A DNA stretch of 64,000 nucleotides from Gaeumannomyces sp. JS-464. Taxonomy: Eukaryota > Ascomycota > Sordariomycetes > Magnaporthales > Magnaporthaceae. A program made the translations under genes and the position numbers. Each line of letters begins with the position of its first letter. The stretch's first letter is position 1. The notes under the pieces were generated by a model. That model was not told the DNA's origin, did no database searches, and was given only the letters and a program-made list of their open reading frames with translations. This document shows, piece by piece, positions 32,790-46,806 of the stretch. Where the stretch lies: positions 2,046,001-2,110,000 of the forward strand of contig NGZR01000001.1 of the NCBI GenBank assembly GCA_002197995.1, read 5' to 3'.

Positions 32790-33209
32790 GATATTTACTT
32801 CCCATTGTTGTCATAATAATTTGAGCACAACTCATTCGCTTTCACATGGGTTCAATTCTCAACCAAGTTTAACTTCTGCCTCGTGTCACTGATCGCTGGT
32901 GCCTTCGATTCACAGCCTCAACTAACAATTCTGCACCTTGAGTATACCGACTGGGTGCACCTCGAAACATTGAACGTAAAATCATTTCATATATCTCAAA
33001 TGGCGGGTAGCTAAGCTATTTAGATACCAAGCAAAAACAAAGCCACGCAATCCTGAACCTGGTATGATACTTTTTTGGTTTGCCTTCCCAAAACACTAGA
33101 TTTTTTGGCGCCCCTTTTTGGTGTCCTGTTTTTACACTTCATCGGCGCAATAGCCGGTAAGTGTCAAATGCAATTGTGCCCCAACCCGCCATGCCGGTGA
33201 TGCCTGGTC
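32790..33209. other. intergenic, convergent 3' flanks of GET2 and homocitrate synthase
   Basis: AT-richer than the genes on either side. No gene or RNA recognised. Confidence 0.5.
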
Positions 33210-35455
<2,246 letters not shown>

Positions 35456-36713
35456 TTTGAAGAAGTGGTGGTGATCGAGGAGGCGAGGCAGCTAGGGCGG
35501 TCTCTGGAGCGGCGGCGAGGTGGCGGAAGCACGAGGGCGTCTGATCCGATGTCAATGGTGAGAGTGAGGGGTCAATGGTGCCGTGAAGGATCTTCTCGGC
35601 AAGGGATGGTCAGGAGGAATTGACCAGTATTCGCAAAGAATTGGATGTCGAAGTTGGAGAGAGAAAGAAGGGATGAGGATGAATAGCACCGAGTCAAAAA
35701 GTTTACCGTCTTCTATTGGAGTCATACCTACAAACACCTAAAATCCAGTGTCAAAAAGTTCAGTGGGGAACGCCATGCAAAGCTGCACAGGCACGATCCA
35801 ATACGCTGCCGAGATCGGTCGCCGATGCGGGGCAGCATCAACACCGTGCATGTGCGGAAAAAGGGTCCGAGCCTCCAAGATACTCGCAGCCACCGGCAGG
35901 CCGACAAAATTCGTTTAAATCTACCGATCCAGGTAGGTAAGCTCTTCCTCCTAGTTTCTCAGGGTGGGTTGCATCGCGGTCTCCTGAATGTACTGTTACG
36001 GGACCAGTACCAGCCCGAGTCTCTCTCCAGATTTACGAGCATACTTCCTAATTGGGACAGGCCGCCCCTTGAGCCCGACCGCTTGGACAGGTGCCAGGAT
36101 GGACAGGTGCCAGGATGGACAGGTGCCAGGCACTTGAGGCAATCGGCGTGGAAATTGACAGGAGCAAAAAGTCCAAGTTCTAACTCAATTCGAGTGGGCT
36201 GGCACCGCTGGCAAGTCGCTCTCCCGGTTCCTGGCAGCCGGGGGACAGAATCAGGATCCTGACCCGAAGGGCTACGTAATGTAGCAAGGGGTCGGGCGGG
36301 TTTGAGACGCCGATACGGAGGCACGGAGGCTGACTTTGAAGAAAATTCTGACTGACCGCGCACCCGCGCCTGGCAATTACCCGGTTCTTATTGGGCACCC
36401 ACGAAGAGGCACGTGCATTAAACGCGGGGGCGGCATCTGGGGAGGCGGGAGAACCGAAATGACAACCTCTTTCTGGTAACCATGAGGATTCCTTCGTTCT
36501 TTGGGCGGTATGTTCCCGAGTTCATAGTGAATCCTTCGATTATTCATTTGATGTAATCACCTGCTCCCTCTTAAACCTACATTAATCCTCTAACCAAAGT
36601 CTATCAACTTGATCGCAGCAAATCAAAGGTGAGCTTGGAATGCTCTAGAGAGCAACACAAGACCCTGTTCCTCATATAGTACACCGCTTGGTGGTAGCGA
36701 CCACCCGCGAGAA
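35456..36713. other. intergenic, 1.26 kb
   Basis: Contains the homocitrate synthase upstream region and a three-copy 16-bp tandem repeat (listed separately). Open frames here show no recognisable protein. Confidence 0.5.
36085..36130 (+). repeat. 16-bp tandem repeat, nearly three copies
   Basis: GGACAGGTGCCAGGAT occurs at 36085-36100 and 36101-36116, followed by a 14-base third copy. It lies in intergenic DNA. Confidence 0.9.
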
Positions 36714-38431
36714 TCATGCCTTCAGCACCGAGCCGAGCACGTTTCCTAGGACTCCCCGAACCCGTGGTCGGTTCTCAAGCGCGCAGGTGAAGACGACAGC
36801 AGTGCTGGCCGCAAACACCAGCGTCTCCCTCCACTGCTTGTCGAGCGGGTAGCGCCTGGGGAAGAAGGTGGCCAGGGCCCGGGGTGCCACAAACAGCGCC
36901 ATGTCCTTCCTGCGGCCTGCGTGCTCGATCAGGATGCTCCAGCCGCACAGCGCGCACCCGGCCCCGACGCAGAGCCCGCCGTCGATCCGCTGCCGCGCCG
37001 CCAGGTCCCGGTCCCCGCGGACCAGGAGAGACGGGCCGAGCCTTGTGCGGGCGAGGCAGACGCCGTAGTAGAAGAGCGTGATAAAGGTGCCCAGGAACGC
37101 CGAGGAGCGCGAGGCCGCGACGGCGGCCCGGGCCAGGGACCGCAGGCTCGGGTTGCGGGCGACCAGCAGCAGGTTTAAAGGCATATAGGTCGCCATGGAC
37201 CAGCGCCAGGAGCGGTAAAAGCGGCTGAGCGCATGCCGCTCGCACGAAGGGCCCGCGCCCATGTGCACCATCTCGCAGGGGAACGGTATCGATCGGCTTG
37301 GGTCGCCCCAATGGAGCGGCCATTTATAATCGGCGCACATGGCCTGCAGCAGAGATGCCTGCCCATTGTCCTGGCCGTAGAGCAGCTCGCCGCTCCTGCA
37401 TCGCCTGAGAGCTTCGAGCAGACGCACGTCGACGGCGGCCGCGGCTCCTATCCATTTGTTGTATCCCGGAGGAAGACGGTCGGGAAGATAGATCCAGGCC
37501 CACATTATAGCAGCACACGCTGTTGCAAAGATGGCCGGGTCCGTGGTTCTTTCCACGAGGCGCTCAGCCTGTAACACCGGCGAGAAACTGGTTAGTATAT
37601 GGGCCACGGTCAGGCTGGAAGATTCATATCAGGAGATGCCCATACTGCTGTCCACTTGCCGGCGGCCATTCGTCGACTCCTTCGCTGGGACCACAGCTCG
37701 CCTACCATCACATCGACAGCTCTGGCAGCGGCAAAGAGGGTGAGATCCAGCGTACGCCCAGCCCAGCGCACCGTCCCTGCCGACCCAGCTTCCGCCGAGG
37801 GCGCGGCCACGTCGGTGAAGGCTGGGCTATGCTTGGACTGGAGGACTCGTAGACTGCACCAGGCTGCCACAAAGGCCGCAAGCCATCGCGAAATCCTGGA
37901 TGATACAACGAAGGGCGTCAGAAATATGGCCTGTCGACACCCGCTGATGGGTGGTGGTGTTGTGGTTCGGCCGGAGAGGCTCCAAGTGCATACCTTGTCC
38001 GGGCCGGTTCTGATAAGGCCTGCAGTAACTTGTCGACTACGCGACTTAGAGGCACCTACGCGGAGCACAGGGTGTGTTAGAGCAGGGTCTAGGCTTAGAA
38101 CTTTGCGACATTGCAGAAAAGAGTGTCGTGCCTGGAGTAGCGTGGTGCCGCCAACTAGGAGTGCGCAGAAGGTGGGAAACCTCTGCGGGTCTAGACCACC
38201 ACACAGGATATGTATCAGGGCGCGGAGAAAGGGAGGCCGGGGCTGCTGCGCCGTATTCTTAAGATTCCGCCTCCTCGCAAAGGTCTGGATGGCCAGCGTC
38301 AAGACGCGGGGCGCGACGGAAGAGCCATACCCCAAAACGTAGGCGCGCAGCATAGGCCTTAGCAGCGGCGGCACGTTGCGGTCCCATGCCGCCCTCTCAG
38401 GGGCCCTGGGGGCCTCGACATGCCGCGCCAT
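36714..38431 (-). CDS. TMEM135-like membrane protein
   Basis: Three exons, 38431-38060, 37930-37646 and 37568-36714, give 503 residues with no frameshift. Introns begin GTAGGT and GTATGG and end GACAG and TACAG. Recognisable segments are LDPQRFPTFCALLVGGTTLL, ISRWLAAFVAAWCSLRVLQS, RWAGRTLDLTLFAAARAVDV, SSAFLGTFITLFYYGVCLAR and DMALFVAPRALATFFPRRYP. A cysteine-containing CEMVHMGAGPSCERHAL segment matches the family's Cys-rich region. Several hydrophobic helices predict a multi-pass protein. Animal TMEM135 is linked to peroxisomes, mitochondria and lipid handling; the fungal role is not established. The stop-free first intron makes a read-through frame possible, but the spliced form fits the family. 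Confidence 0.85.
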
Positions 38432-41094
38432 CGCTCGAGACTACGAAGATGGGCGGCGACTACTCAGGGGCCACGGTCAGAGTCGAGCACCGCAGTCGGC
38501 CCGGCCCCGGGGATGTCGAGACAGGATCGCAGCACGCCAGAGCGGGGAACCCAAGGCAGGAGGGCCACAGGATAGAAACTGGCGAGGGTCAGTTGAGACG
38601 AGCCCGGGCAGTGTTGATGAAAGCTCGCAGATGTTGGGGCGGGATTGGCTGCGTCCAGGCGCGCCGCGCAGCGTTAGGGAGAAAAAGCCAAGCTGGGCTG
38701 ATGTGTGGCGTGCGCACACGCGTCGGCGAGATGTTAGTTAGGGAGGGCCCGCTGTTGGGATGGATGATGGCAGCCGGCTGGCACAGGAGAGGACCGGCTC
38801 CCTGGGCCAATCACGGATGGGCTCAACGACGGATCAGGTTATCCAGTTGGGTGTGGCGTCGGCGAGGCATCGAACAGCCGGACGAGGGGGCAGGTGCAGA
38901 TGAGGGAGTGCGGCGGCGCGTCATGCGCTTAGACTCGGGCTAGTTTGTCTTGTATCTCGGCCAACAACCCTGGCAACGTCCGATTGGCTCCGCGTGGCTT
39001 GCAATGACGACCGTTCGTTTTGGGGAGCTGGAAATCGGAGCCTTTCCTTCTTTGTTGGCGGACAACAGACGGATGTCTTGTCGTACAAAGCGTGCAGGCA
39101 GCCGAGGCGCTGCTTTCTGGCGCAGGTATGATACATGTGCAGGTGCTCACATCCCGAGATCGATGCGACAGGGATGGGCCGCCAAAGGATGTGTGGGGTT
39201 CTGACCGAGGTTCCGGTACGAGACCTGGGGCGGCAACGGCGACGACTTGAAAGGCTTTAACTGAATTAAAGGGTAGGGGAATGTATTGGTAGATGGACCA
39301 AGGAATACGAGTAACACAATCCACGTTGCAATATCTCTTTTCGCGTCTTGCTGGATGGCAACTCGAGGTATCTCTTGGCGATAAGTGCTCTTCTTTCTCG
39401 CGCTAGATGAACACTTACGTAGTAGACCAGCTAGATAGCCTGAGCTCTGCCTGCTGCACTGCAATGCGCGTGCACTTGATAATGCTTGCGTGCCTTGATT
39501 GCCGAATCGGGGAGTTGTGTAAGGTATGTCATCATGTCGCAACGCCTCGTGGCTTTGGCGGCAAGGAGGCGTTCCAATCTGGCGGTTTATGTATTAAGCT
39601 CGAGATAGTTACCCCAGGAACAGAGGCGGCCAGCACCGCATAAACAAATACCTGCGATGTTCGATGCTCGCTGCCCGCGTCGCTGGCGCGCTTCGCACAG
39701 AGCGCTCGAACACAACCATCGCACAAGGGGGTGCAGCCATCATGGGCGCGACTGGAATGGGCCTAGGTCGCGAGGTCCACCGTGGAGCTCACGTGGGCGT
39801 CAAACTGGATTTGGCATGTGACGATGCATCAGGCGAGGCGAAGTCTGGTGCCCGCGGTCTTTGAGCCGGGGCCTCTCAGCTTCCAGGACTGCAGCGGGAT
39901 GGGGCTGCAAGATTCAAGTCGGACTGCAGGGGCGGGCCTTTTTCAATGAAACCCCAAGAGCTGCCCTTGCCCGTAAGGCGTACACGCCGCGCGTATGCCG
40001 TACCGCGCTGTGAGAGGGCGCCTTTTGGACGCCTTCAGCCATCGCAGGTGCTGGCCAGGCGGTAGGGTGCAGACGATCACGGCGCCTTCTGTGGCCAGCC
40101 CTCGGATCTGGCTCCCGCGAGTCACAGTAGCTGTCGTCCTCCAGGCATTGATGCTTGCAAGAAATTAAATGGGTTAGAGGCGGCCAGACTGCCCAAATCA
40201 GTCAGTCGCCCGTTGCCTTCCCCACAGCCCATCTAATTACCCCAGGCTTTTCTGCACGGCAAGGCTTGCGTGCAAATGCTCCTTAAGACCGGCCCGCCTT
40301 CGTGCCTTCAGCCCTCTGTTTTTTCCCCCTCGTACCTCTCCTGGGAAGGCCATTGTCGACCTCAAAGTGCAAACGCGGTGCTTTGCCTTTCCCAAAGCGC
40401 CTTTCCGCCATCAGATTAATAAATACTACGTGTTGTTGCTTCAAGCAGGGTGGTTCGGTGCTGATCCACTCTTGAATGAACTGTCCAGCGGCAAAAACAC
40501 TTGGGCAGGGGGAAAGGGCAAAGAATCACGATTTGTGATTTTTATTCCTTTCTGTTCCCACTCTCTATTGGCCCTGCTCCTTTTCATATTTCCGCTGTCA
40601 GAACCTTGGTCTTGATCTGGCTACCTAGGTTTACGACAATAAGGTACCTAGGTACCTACCTACGTACCTAATAATTCGGTCGCCCCCTTGGCAGGCTGCG
40701 GTTGCGAAGCTGCGCATTGTTTTTATTTCAATTATCACATGCCCCAAAAGCACACCATAGACCCCACCTGCCGCTCAAAAAAATCACTAGCAAGCCAACT
40801 GCGCTCGCCAGCCACCGCCTGGCGATATCGACTTGAGGATTTACGCTGCCACCACCGTGTTGACTGCGCTCTACCGCGCCCAGCTCCCTCCCCGCTCCCC
40901 GCCGCGCCTCTGACCGCCGCCAGGCTGCCGACGAAGCCCGCCTGCGACGAGCCCCTCGAACCGCTCCCCGGCACAGGCTGCTTGGGCCATGACTGCTGTC
41001 GCACTCGCGCGCCGGTAGTCTCTACCCTGCCCGCTCCTGGTCTCGACGACACCGCCCGCCCCGAAGCAGCGACGCGGACAGACAACTCGCACCC
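38432..41094. other. gene-poor stretch of 2.7 kb
   Basis: Only short overlapping open frames are present and no protein family or RNA is recognised. The right end is pyrimidine- and Pro-codon-rich leader-like sequence before the bHLH gene, preceded by a cluster of TACCTAGGTA motifs at 40620-40672. Confidence 0.5.
40620..40672. repeat. Cluster of palindromic TACCTAGGTA motifs
   Basis: The stretch reads CTACCTAGGTTTACG, then AAGGTACCTAGGTACCTACC and TACGTACCTAATA. The same motif recurs near 14190, 15085-15112, 31373, 43755-43772, 46529-46541, 51800-51818 and 52084-52093, always outside coding exons. It is a dispersed simple motif rather than a mobile element; its role is unknown. Confidence 0.7.
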
Positions 41095-42649
41095 ATGCTA
41101 GCCATCCAACGTCCCAGGATGGGTTCGACGCAGCCGTCAGACCCCGACCTTCCGTTCGGATGTAAGTGGCGCTCCGCTCCCTGCGGCCAGGTGTCTCGCT
41201 CATTTCCACTGCCGCCGCTGACCAGGCCGCCACGGGCATTCCGCAGACACTCTCGATCCAAGCCAGGAATTCCTATTTCTCGATGCCCCCGAGCCTGCCC
41301 CCGGAGCTCCGCTCCTCAACGAGAACGATGCCAGGTTTCTCAACAGCTTCTTCGAGGACATGACCTCGGACCATTTTGCCGGGACCTCTTTCGGCGAGGG
41401 CCTCAACTTCAGCGAGGACTGGCTGAGTCTACCCCCGCAGTTCATGGGCACCGCTACCACCTTTGGCCAGCATCCCGGCGTCGGTCTCGGCTCCCCGATC
41501 CACAGCCTCACCAATGTGACCTTCGAGCCGCTGTCGAGCCCCTCGGCCTTGATGCCACCGCCCCCTCCGCCCCAGATCCAGCCGGCTCCCCCACCGCCAC
41601 CCCCACCACCACAACAACATCCGCACCACCAACACCAGCAACAGCAGCCATCGCATCTCGAGCTAGAGTTAGAGCATACCCCCGCCGATGTGCTCGCCGC
41701 TGCCACGCTCCTCCAGAACAGCTCCATGCAAAGACCCCACAGTCATGGAAGCATTTCGAATAATCACAACTCATATGGCCGTAGTGTGTCTCTCGAGGCC
41801 CCAGTGGAGCACGTCCGAAATCATGGCGTCGTCAGCTATAGAGACGAGAACCGGCGCGGCTCTCAGGCCCCCACAGTAGAGGAGCAAAATCGTGTCTATC
41901 CGGAGATGGTCTTCAACGGCCGCGGTGGCGTGAGACAGACGGTATTGACACCGCCCAGGCCGAACAACCCCCCAACGGTTGAGGTGCGCTGGGGTTCCGA
42001 CGCGAGCTTCAACAAAGTCGGCTTTGTCCCTAACTCAACCAAGGAGACCGGTGAGGCCCTCGAGACCGAACGCCTAAAGTATATCGAGTGTTTCGAAGTC
42101 AGCCGCAGCGCCGCCACCACACGCCCCTCGAGCCCCGTCGCCACTCGGCCGATTTCGCCGCTGAAGCCCAAGTCGCGGCCCCTTCCCGTCCAGGTCAAGG
42201 CCGAGCCAGACACCACCGCTCCGCCACGGAAACGACGGAAGAGCAAAGCTAAGGATGAGGCCGAGGATCTGGAGCGGGAGGAGGAAGAGCCGCAATCTGC
42301 AACGCCCAAGCCCGCCCGGAAACGGAAGACTAAGGCAGACGTCAGCGCGACCGAAACACCAACATCGGAGGTCGCAGCGGGCAAACGGCGCAAGTCCAAC
42401 GCGAACGCCGCCGCCAAGCCCCCGCGGGAGAACCTCACGGACGAGCAGAAGCGCGAAAACCACATCAGGAGCGAGCAGAAGCGGCGGACCTTGATAAAGG
42501 AGGGCTTTGACAACCTCTGCGACCTGGTGCCTGGGCTGAAGGGCGGCGGCTTCAGCAAAAGCACCATGCTGACAATGGCGGCCGACTGGCTCGAAGAGAT
42601 CTTGCAAGGCAACGAGGAGCTAAGGCAGGCGTCCCGCGCCTTTAGCTAG
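41095..42649 (+). CDS. bHLH transcription factor, INO4-like
   Basis: Exon 1 is 41095-41161 and exon 2 is 41247-42649 (GTAAGT...CGCAG), giving 489 residues with no frameshift. The first exon joins as PSDPDLPFGYTLDPSQEFLF. The middle is Pro/Gln/His-rich, suggesting activation regions, followed by basic Lys/Arg patches (KRKTKADVSA, GKRRKSNANAAAK). The C-terminal bHLH has the basic region KRENHIRSEQKRRTLIKEGF, loop GLKGGGFSKSTML and second helix AADWLEEILQGNEEL. Basic residues H, E and RR suit E-box DNA (CANNTG). The bHLH is close to the yeast Ino4 type, which controls phospholipid genes, but target genes here are unknown. The N-terminal activation-like region is fungal-specific. Confidence 0.85.
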
Positions 42650-45600
42650 CGGGTTACGTTGGGCGGTGTGTAATACTGCATTGTGAAGCAGTGGAGGATA
42701 TGTAGACGGCATCTTCGTCTCCTCGGCTACACTCTCTCCTGCGATATGAATAGCAGGGAGAAAATTGGGGAAGACAAGGGGCTCCATGGGAGTACTGGTG
42801 CTACACAACAGGCGTTTTTGGTGGTACAGCCGGGACGGAGTTTTGGCTCGGAACTCGCAGAGGGAAGCGTGTAACCAGGGATTTAAGCGCTTCCCAAGCT
42901 ATTGTTACGACATACCCGGGTTGGTCTAGCATTATTGCAACGAGGCGGGGATGATCACAGGGAGTCATACGGCGTCGGTCTTGCGAGGCAGCCCCTCGAT
43001 ACCACGACGGATCCAGGGAGCTTAGCTGGATTTATTTGTGCTGCTTTTCTTTGCTTTATGACATCTTTCTCCATGATTGCATCGAACGGCGGGAAATATC
43101 TGGACGGCCTGGGAACCGCTGAGGGGTGGAGAAGGGAATATACTAGCTAGGTCCCTCAACGTGCCATATTGTTGATTGTAACTTTAGCTGCTGAAATGGT
43201 TTGTTGGTGCATGTTCGTTCATTCGCTCCCGGTCGACTGAAGCCCCTGGATTCTCCTTCGCTGACCCGCGATGCATGTAGCCTTGTCAACTACGCCGCAA
43301 TAGGGCTGTGCCCTCGTTTTCCTACAGGTACCCCCATCGAATAGCGATTTCCCAAGCAGCCAGACAGCTCTCACGCTACACACCAAGAATTTTGCTCCAG
43401 AGTTGTGTGTTTGTCTTTGTGCCCTGAAAGGGAGTTTCGTTTGTCACTCTGACCAATTATATGCAGGCTCCGTGTACTCACCCCACGTGCGTCCCTAGCT
43501 AGTGTGTTTGATCCAGGACTATTTCGGCTAGCTTTGCGTGTCGCGATCGGAGACGATCTCCAGATGTCGAGAACTTAGCGGCGTGTCTACGCCCGGCTGC
43601 TTTGGGTAAAGGGGCTGGGCCTACTAAGATGCCACTCATACCGCAGTGGCCGCCGAGCCGCCCACAGGCTTTCCATGACGGGCTTTCACGACTCCCCGAA
43701 ACAGGAGCCGAGAGAGGGAACTTTCCAAGCCCTTTGGCGTCTCATGCTCGCATATAGGTACCTACCTAGGTAATATTATAAAATGACAGCTGTGGTCACA
43801 ATGCTTGTCCCGCCTCACTCCAGCCACTTCAAGGTGTGGCTGGAGACCAAGAGGCCGAGCGGTCCAGGTGTAGTAGAATCGGGAAGGAAGGGGCGGCAAG
43901 TGCACACATATCATGCCGTGGGGGCAGGGGCTGTTGCTTGTGAAATGGATGGGCTCGATTCCTAGCTCAAAGTGAGGGTTTTCTGGTGCTGCTTCTGCAG
44001 CTTCTCCGGGAGGTTGATGGCCGAGTACCGCGAGCACACGGACCAGAAGAACCGCGACGCGCTGTCGCTGTCGCTAGCGGCGGACCGCATCCCGGACGAA
44101 CTCGACGACGTTGGAGAGGGTGCGATCTGTGGTGCTGATTGTCGAACTCGCGCGCCGCGGCTCGGAACTGTGGACGGCACCCCCAAGCTCGATGCCGAGT
44201 TGGAACTTGGCAAGGAGCAGGATAGCGCGATGCTTTTTCCACGTATAGTTGTCTCGAATAAGATGGAATATTGGGCTTCTCCCAGACTCCTTAGCACGGC
44301 CTTAAACAAATATCTGGAATAGACACCGCCCTAGCTACGACGTGGATCTGGAGAAGACAAGGGCAAAAACCCAACAAGAATATGTTGGTTGCGGACCAGA
44401 TGTCGCTCGCATTAAGATCCGAACTGTGATGCTACCGGAACGGAAGCTGGTGCAACACGCTGGGCTCATAAGTGATGGCTAGTAGGAGCTAAAGTGATGT
44501 TATTCTAAAGGACAAGGAAAGAAAGGAAGGGAAAGGGTCGAGAGTGTGTGGGAGGTCGCGCGCTCCTATTTAGGCTTTGAGACGGCTCAGGGGTGACCCC
44601 TAAGCCCTTAACCGGTGCTGCTATTGCTTTTTCCAAATTATTCTACTTTCCCAACGTTTCCCCTAATGGCCATGTCCTAAAGTGCTCCCGTTTGCTTCGC
44701 GGAACTGGAGCGAGCCACTATCAACTCGTCGTCATGACACATTCGCCAGCCTTAAAGGAGCTGGCTCTTTACTACGAGAACGAGTTGCCAGCCCCTCAAC
44801 TCGTAATTCTCAGGCTCGACTGAGCTTCTACGGGTTTATAGCGGCCGCTTGTCGAGGAGCTGCGAAAAAGGTCGTGAAGTTGCCGGCACAGGCGTGCCCG
44901 GGCAGTAGCAGCCGCTTGCTGAAGAGCTGCGGCGGCCGGCGCCGGAGGAGTCGGTCCGCACCAGCAGGGGGCCTCTCGACCAGGATGACTCCGGCATGAC
45001 TCCGCTCCATATAGAAACTTGTGTCGGCAGTATTTGGCGCGGCAATCGCCATAATCGATGCGGGCACAATCATCGACGTAATGCGAAACCAAGATGATAA
45101 CATGCCCTTTGCTCCTTTGCGCGCCTCGTGCTGCTCGCTCCGGCCCACCGACTTTGGTACATTTCCCTCCCAACCCACCGTTCTTGGCCTAACTATTGCG
45201 CTAGTGCTTATCACTAGGCCTTGTCGCAACGGGCGTTTGTTGCCCGGTTGGACTTCGTTGGCGCCGGGTTATGGGCGAACCCATTGGTATTGCTTCAGGC
45301 ACTTCGGCCCTCGCCAGCCTGCCTTGTCACTTCCGCTCCTTTGGAGCCTGGTAAATGCCGACTCCTTTCTGCTGACGCCGTTGCGCAGCCTCAATCTCGC
45401 GTTTTGCAAAAGGGTCGTCCGCTTATAGTGCCAATCTCGGCCTTCACCGCGTCTCATCTTCTGCGGCGTCAAGACGCGTGGCGATTGCAAAAGCAACAGG
45501 CTACCAAGCCGAGTTCAATAGCTAGAAACAAAAAGTGTCCTCGCCACGGACGGCTCATCGCTGCTGCCCAAACAAATGGGGGCGGGGCTTGAAGACTGGC

Positions 45601-45744
45601 GTGGCAACGCGGGCCTCGTGTGCATCCCACCCTCGGATCCCGTGAGCGTCCAGCTTGTTTTAGCCCCACCTTCTCCGTCTCCGGAGTTTCTTTCTCTCTC
45701 CTAGGATGAAGGCTATGAGACAAGGATGAAGGTCTGAAGCTCAA
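42650..45744. other. gene-poor stretch of 3.1 kb
   Basis: No family is recognised. A pair of overlapping frames at 43962-44322 (minus 115 codons, plus 116 codons) has a coding-like look but no match. The motif TACCTACCTAGGTA occurs at 43755-43772. No tRNA-like or repeat-element protein was seen. Confidence 0.45.
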
Positions 45745-46180
45745 GTGGCCGGGCGCCAACGAGGCTCGCGCGGCAGGCTCGAACGGCTGGACAAGTCCCA
45801 GAGGGTCTCAGTCTCGTCCTCCTCGTACTCGTCGTCGTCGTCATCGTCATCCCCGTCTGCGTTTACAAGGATGGAGAAACTCGCCGCTCATTGGCAGAGA
45901 GATCATCCCGAGCGAACGGTCGAGCACGCGGCATCCCAAGAGACCAAGAATGAGGATCTCGACAGCAGGCGCGATTTCCCGTGTACTTTATCCCGGCTGC
46001 ATTGGTTATGGTCCTTACATGACCAAAGTTGCTCTTCTGCGCCATGAACGGGAGAAGCACAAGGCAGTGCCCTCCATTGAGCAGGCATTGGCCAAGAAGG
46101 CGCGGATTCAGGCTGGACGCACTTATAAGTGCGATTTGCCTGGCTGCGGCAAGGCCTTCTGCTACAAACCTGGTCAGTGA
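45745..46180 (+). pseudogene. C2H2 zinc-finger gene fragment
   Basis: Two frames together give MEKLAAHWQRDHPE, then RDFPCT in one frame and YPGCIGYGPYMTKVALLRHE plus REKH in the next, then YKCDLPGCGKAFCYKP before a stop. This looks like two C2H2 fingers (C-x4-C...H-x4-H, then the Cys half only). A one-base excess in the TTT near 45990 breaks the frame. No continuing exon with the missing His pair was found downstream. It may be a truncated or decaying gene. Confidence 0.4.
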
Positions 46181-46806
46181 TTCACTTCACCTGTCGCGGA
46201 ACTAGTGTGCTAACACGAATGCCCCCTCTCGAGCATATCCTTCACGGGCCTCGCTGAAGGCTTGTTTTGGAAGGACTACATTGGCTCGATTCGCTTAAAG
46301 ACGTGCCTTTTAAAGGACTGGCATTGCTCGTAGATCAGTCTGGAACTCAGTTTGAAGACTTTATATTGGACCTTTGATCCCTTATGAACGGCTCGCTGAG
46401 CGTCCGACTTTTCTTCATTGCAGAGATTGGCTTGCCCACTGCTGCGAAGAGGGAAGCAGGGACTGGCGACTCCATTGGCGGTCGCTTTGAATGTTTGGCA
46501 TCGGAACTCTGCTAGGTGGTAGTCAAGTAGGTAGAGGTAGGTACCATCGCACCTGCGCAGATCCTAGATGGAAAGGCGCACACATCACGACTACACCAGC
46601 ACTTTATTCAGCTGCGCAATTCATCCATCGTCTAGCAGGTGGTATCTGCAGTGCGCCTCCAGGGCAAAAAACGGTATGGCGTGACCACACGTCCGGCAGC
46701 ACTGGGTGTCATGGCCATCCCAGAGGTCCATCTCATCGTCCCCTCGAAAAGATCGTCTTCAACGCCGCTTCGCACAGACGTCTCTAAAAGCCCAGTCTCT
46801 GGGCGT
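46181..46806. other. intergenic, no gene seen
   Basis: Between the zinc-finger fragment and the polymerase gene. A GTAGGTAGAGGTAGGTACC motif lies at 46525-46543. Confidence 0.5.

Noticed and set aside
32840..32875. tRNA B-box-like sequence GGTTCAATTCTCAACC
   Set aside because: No matching acceptor, D or anticodon arms can be folded around it.
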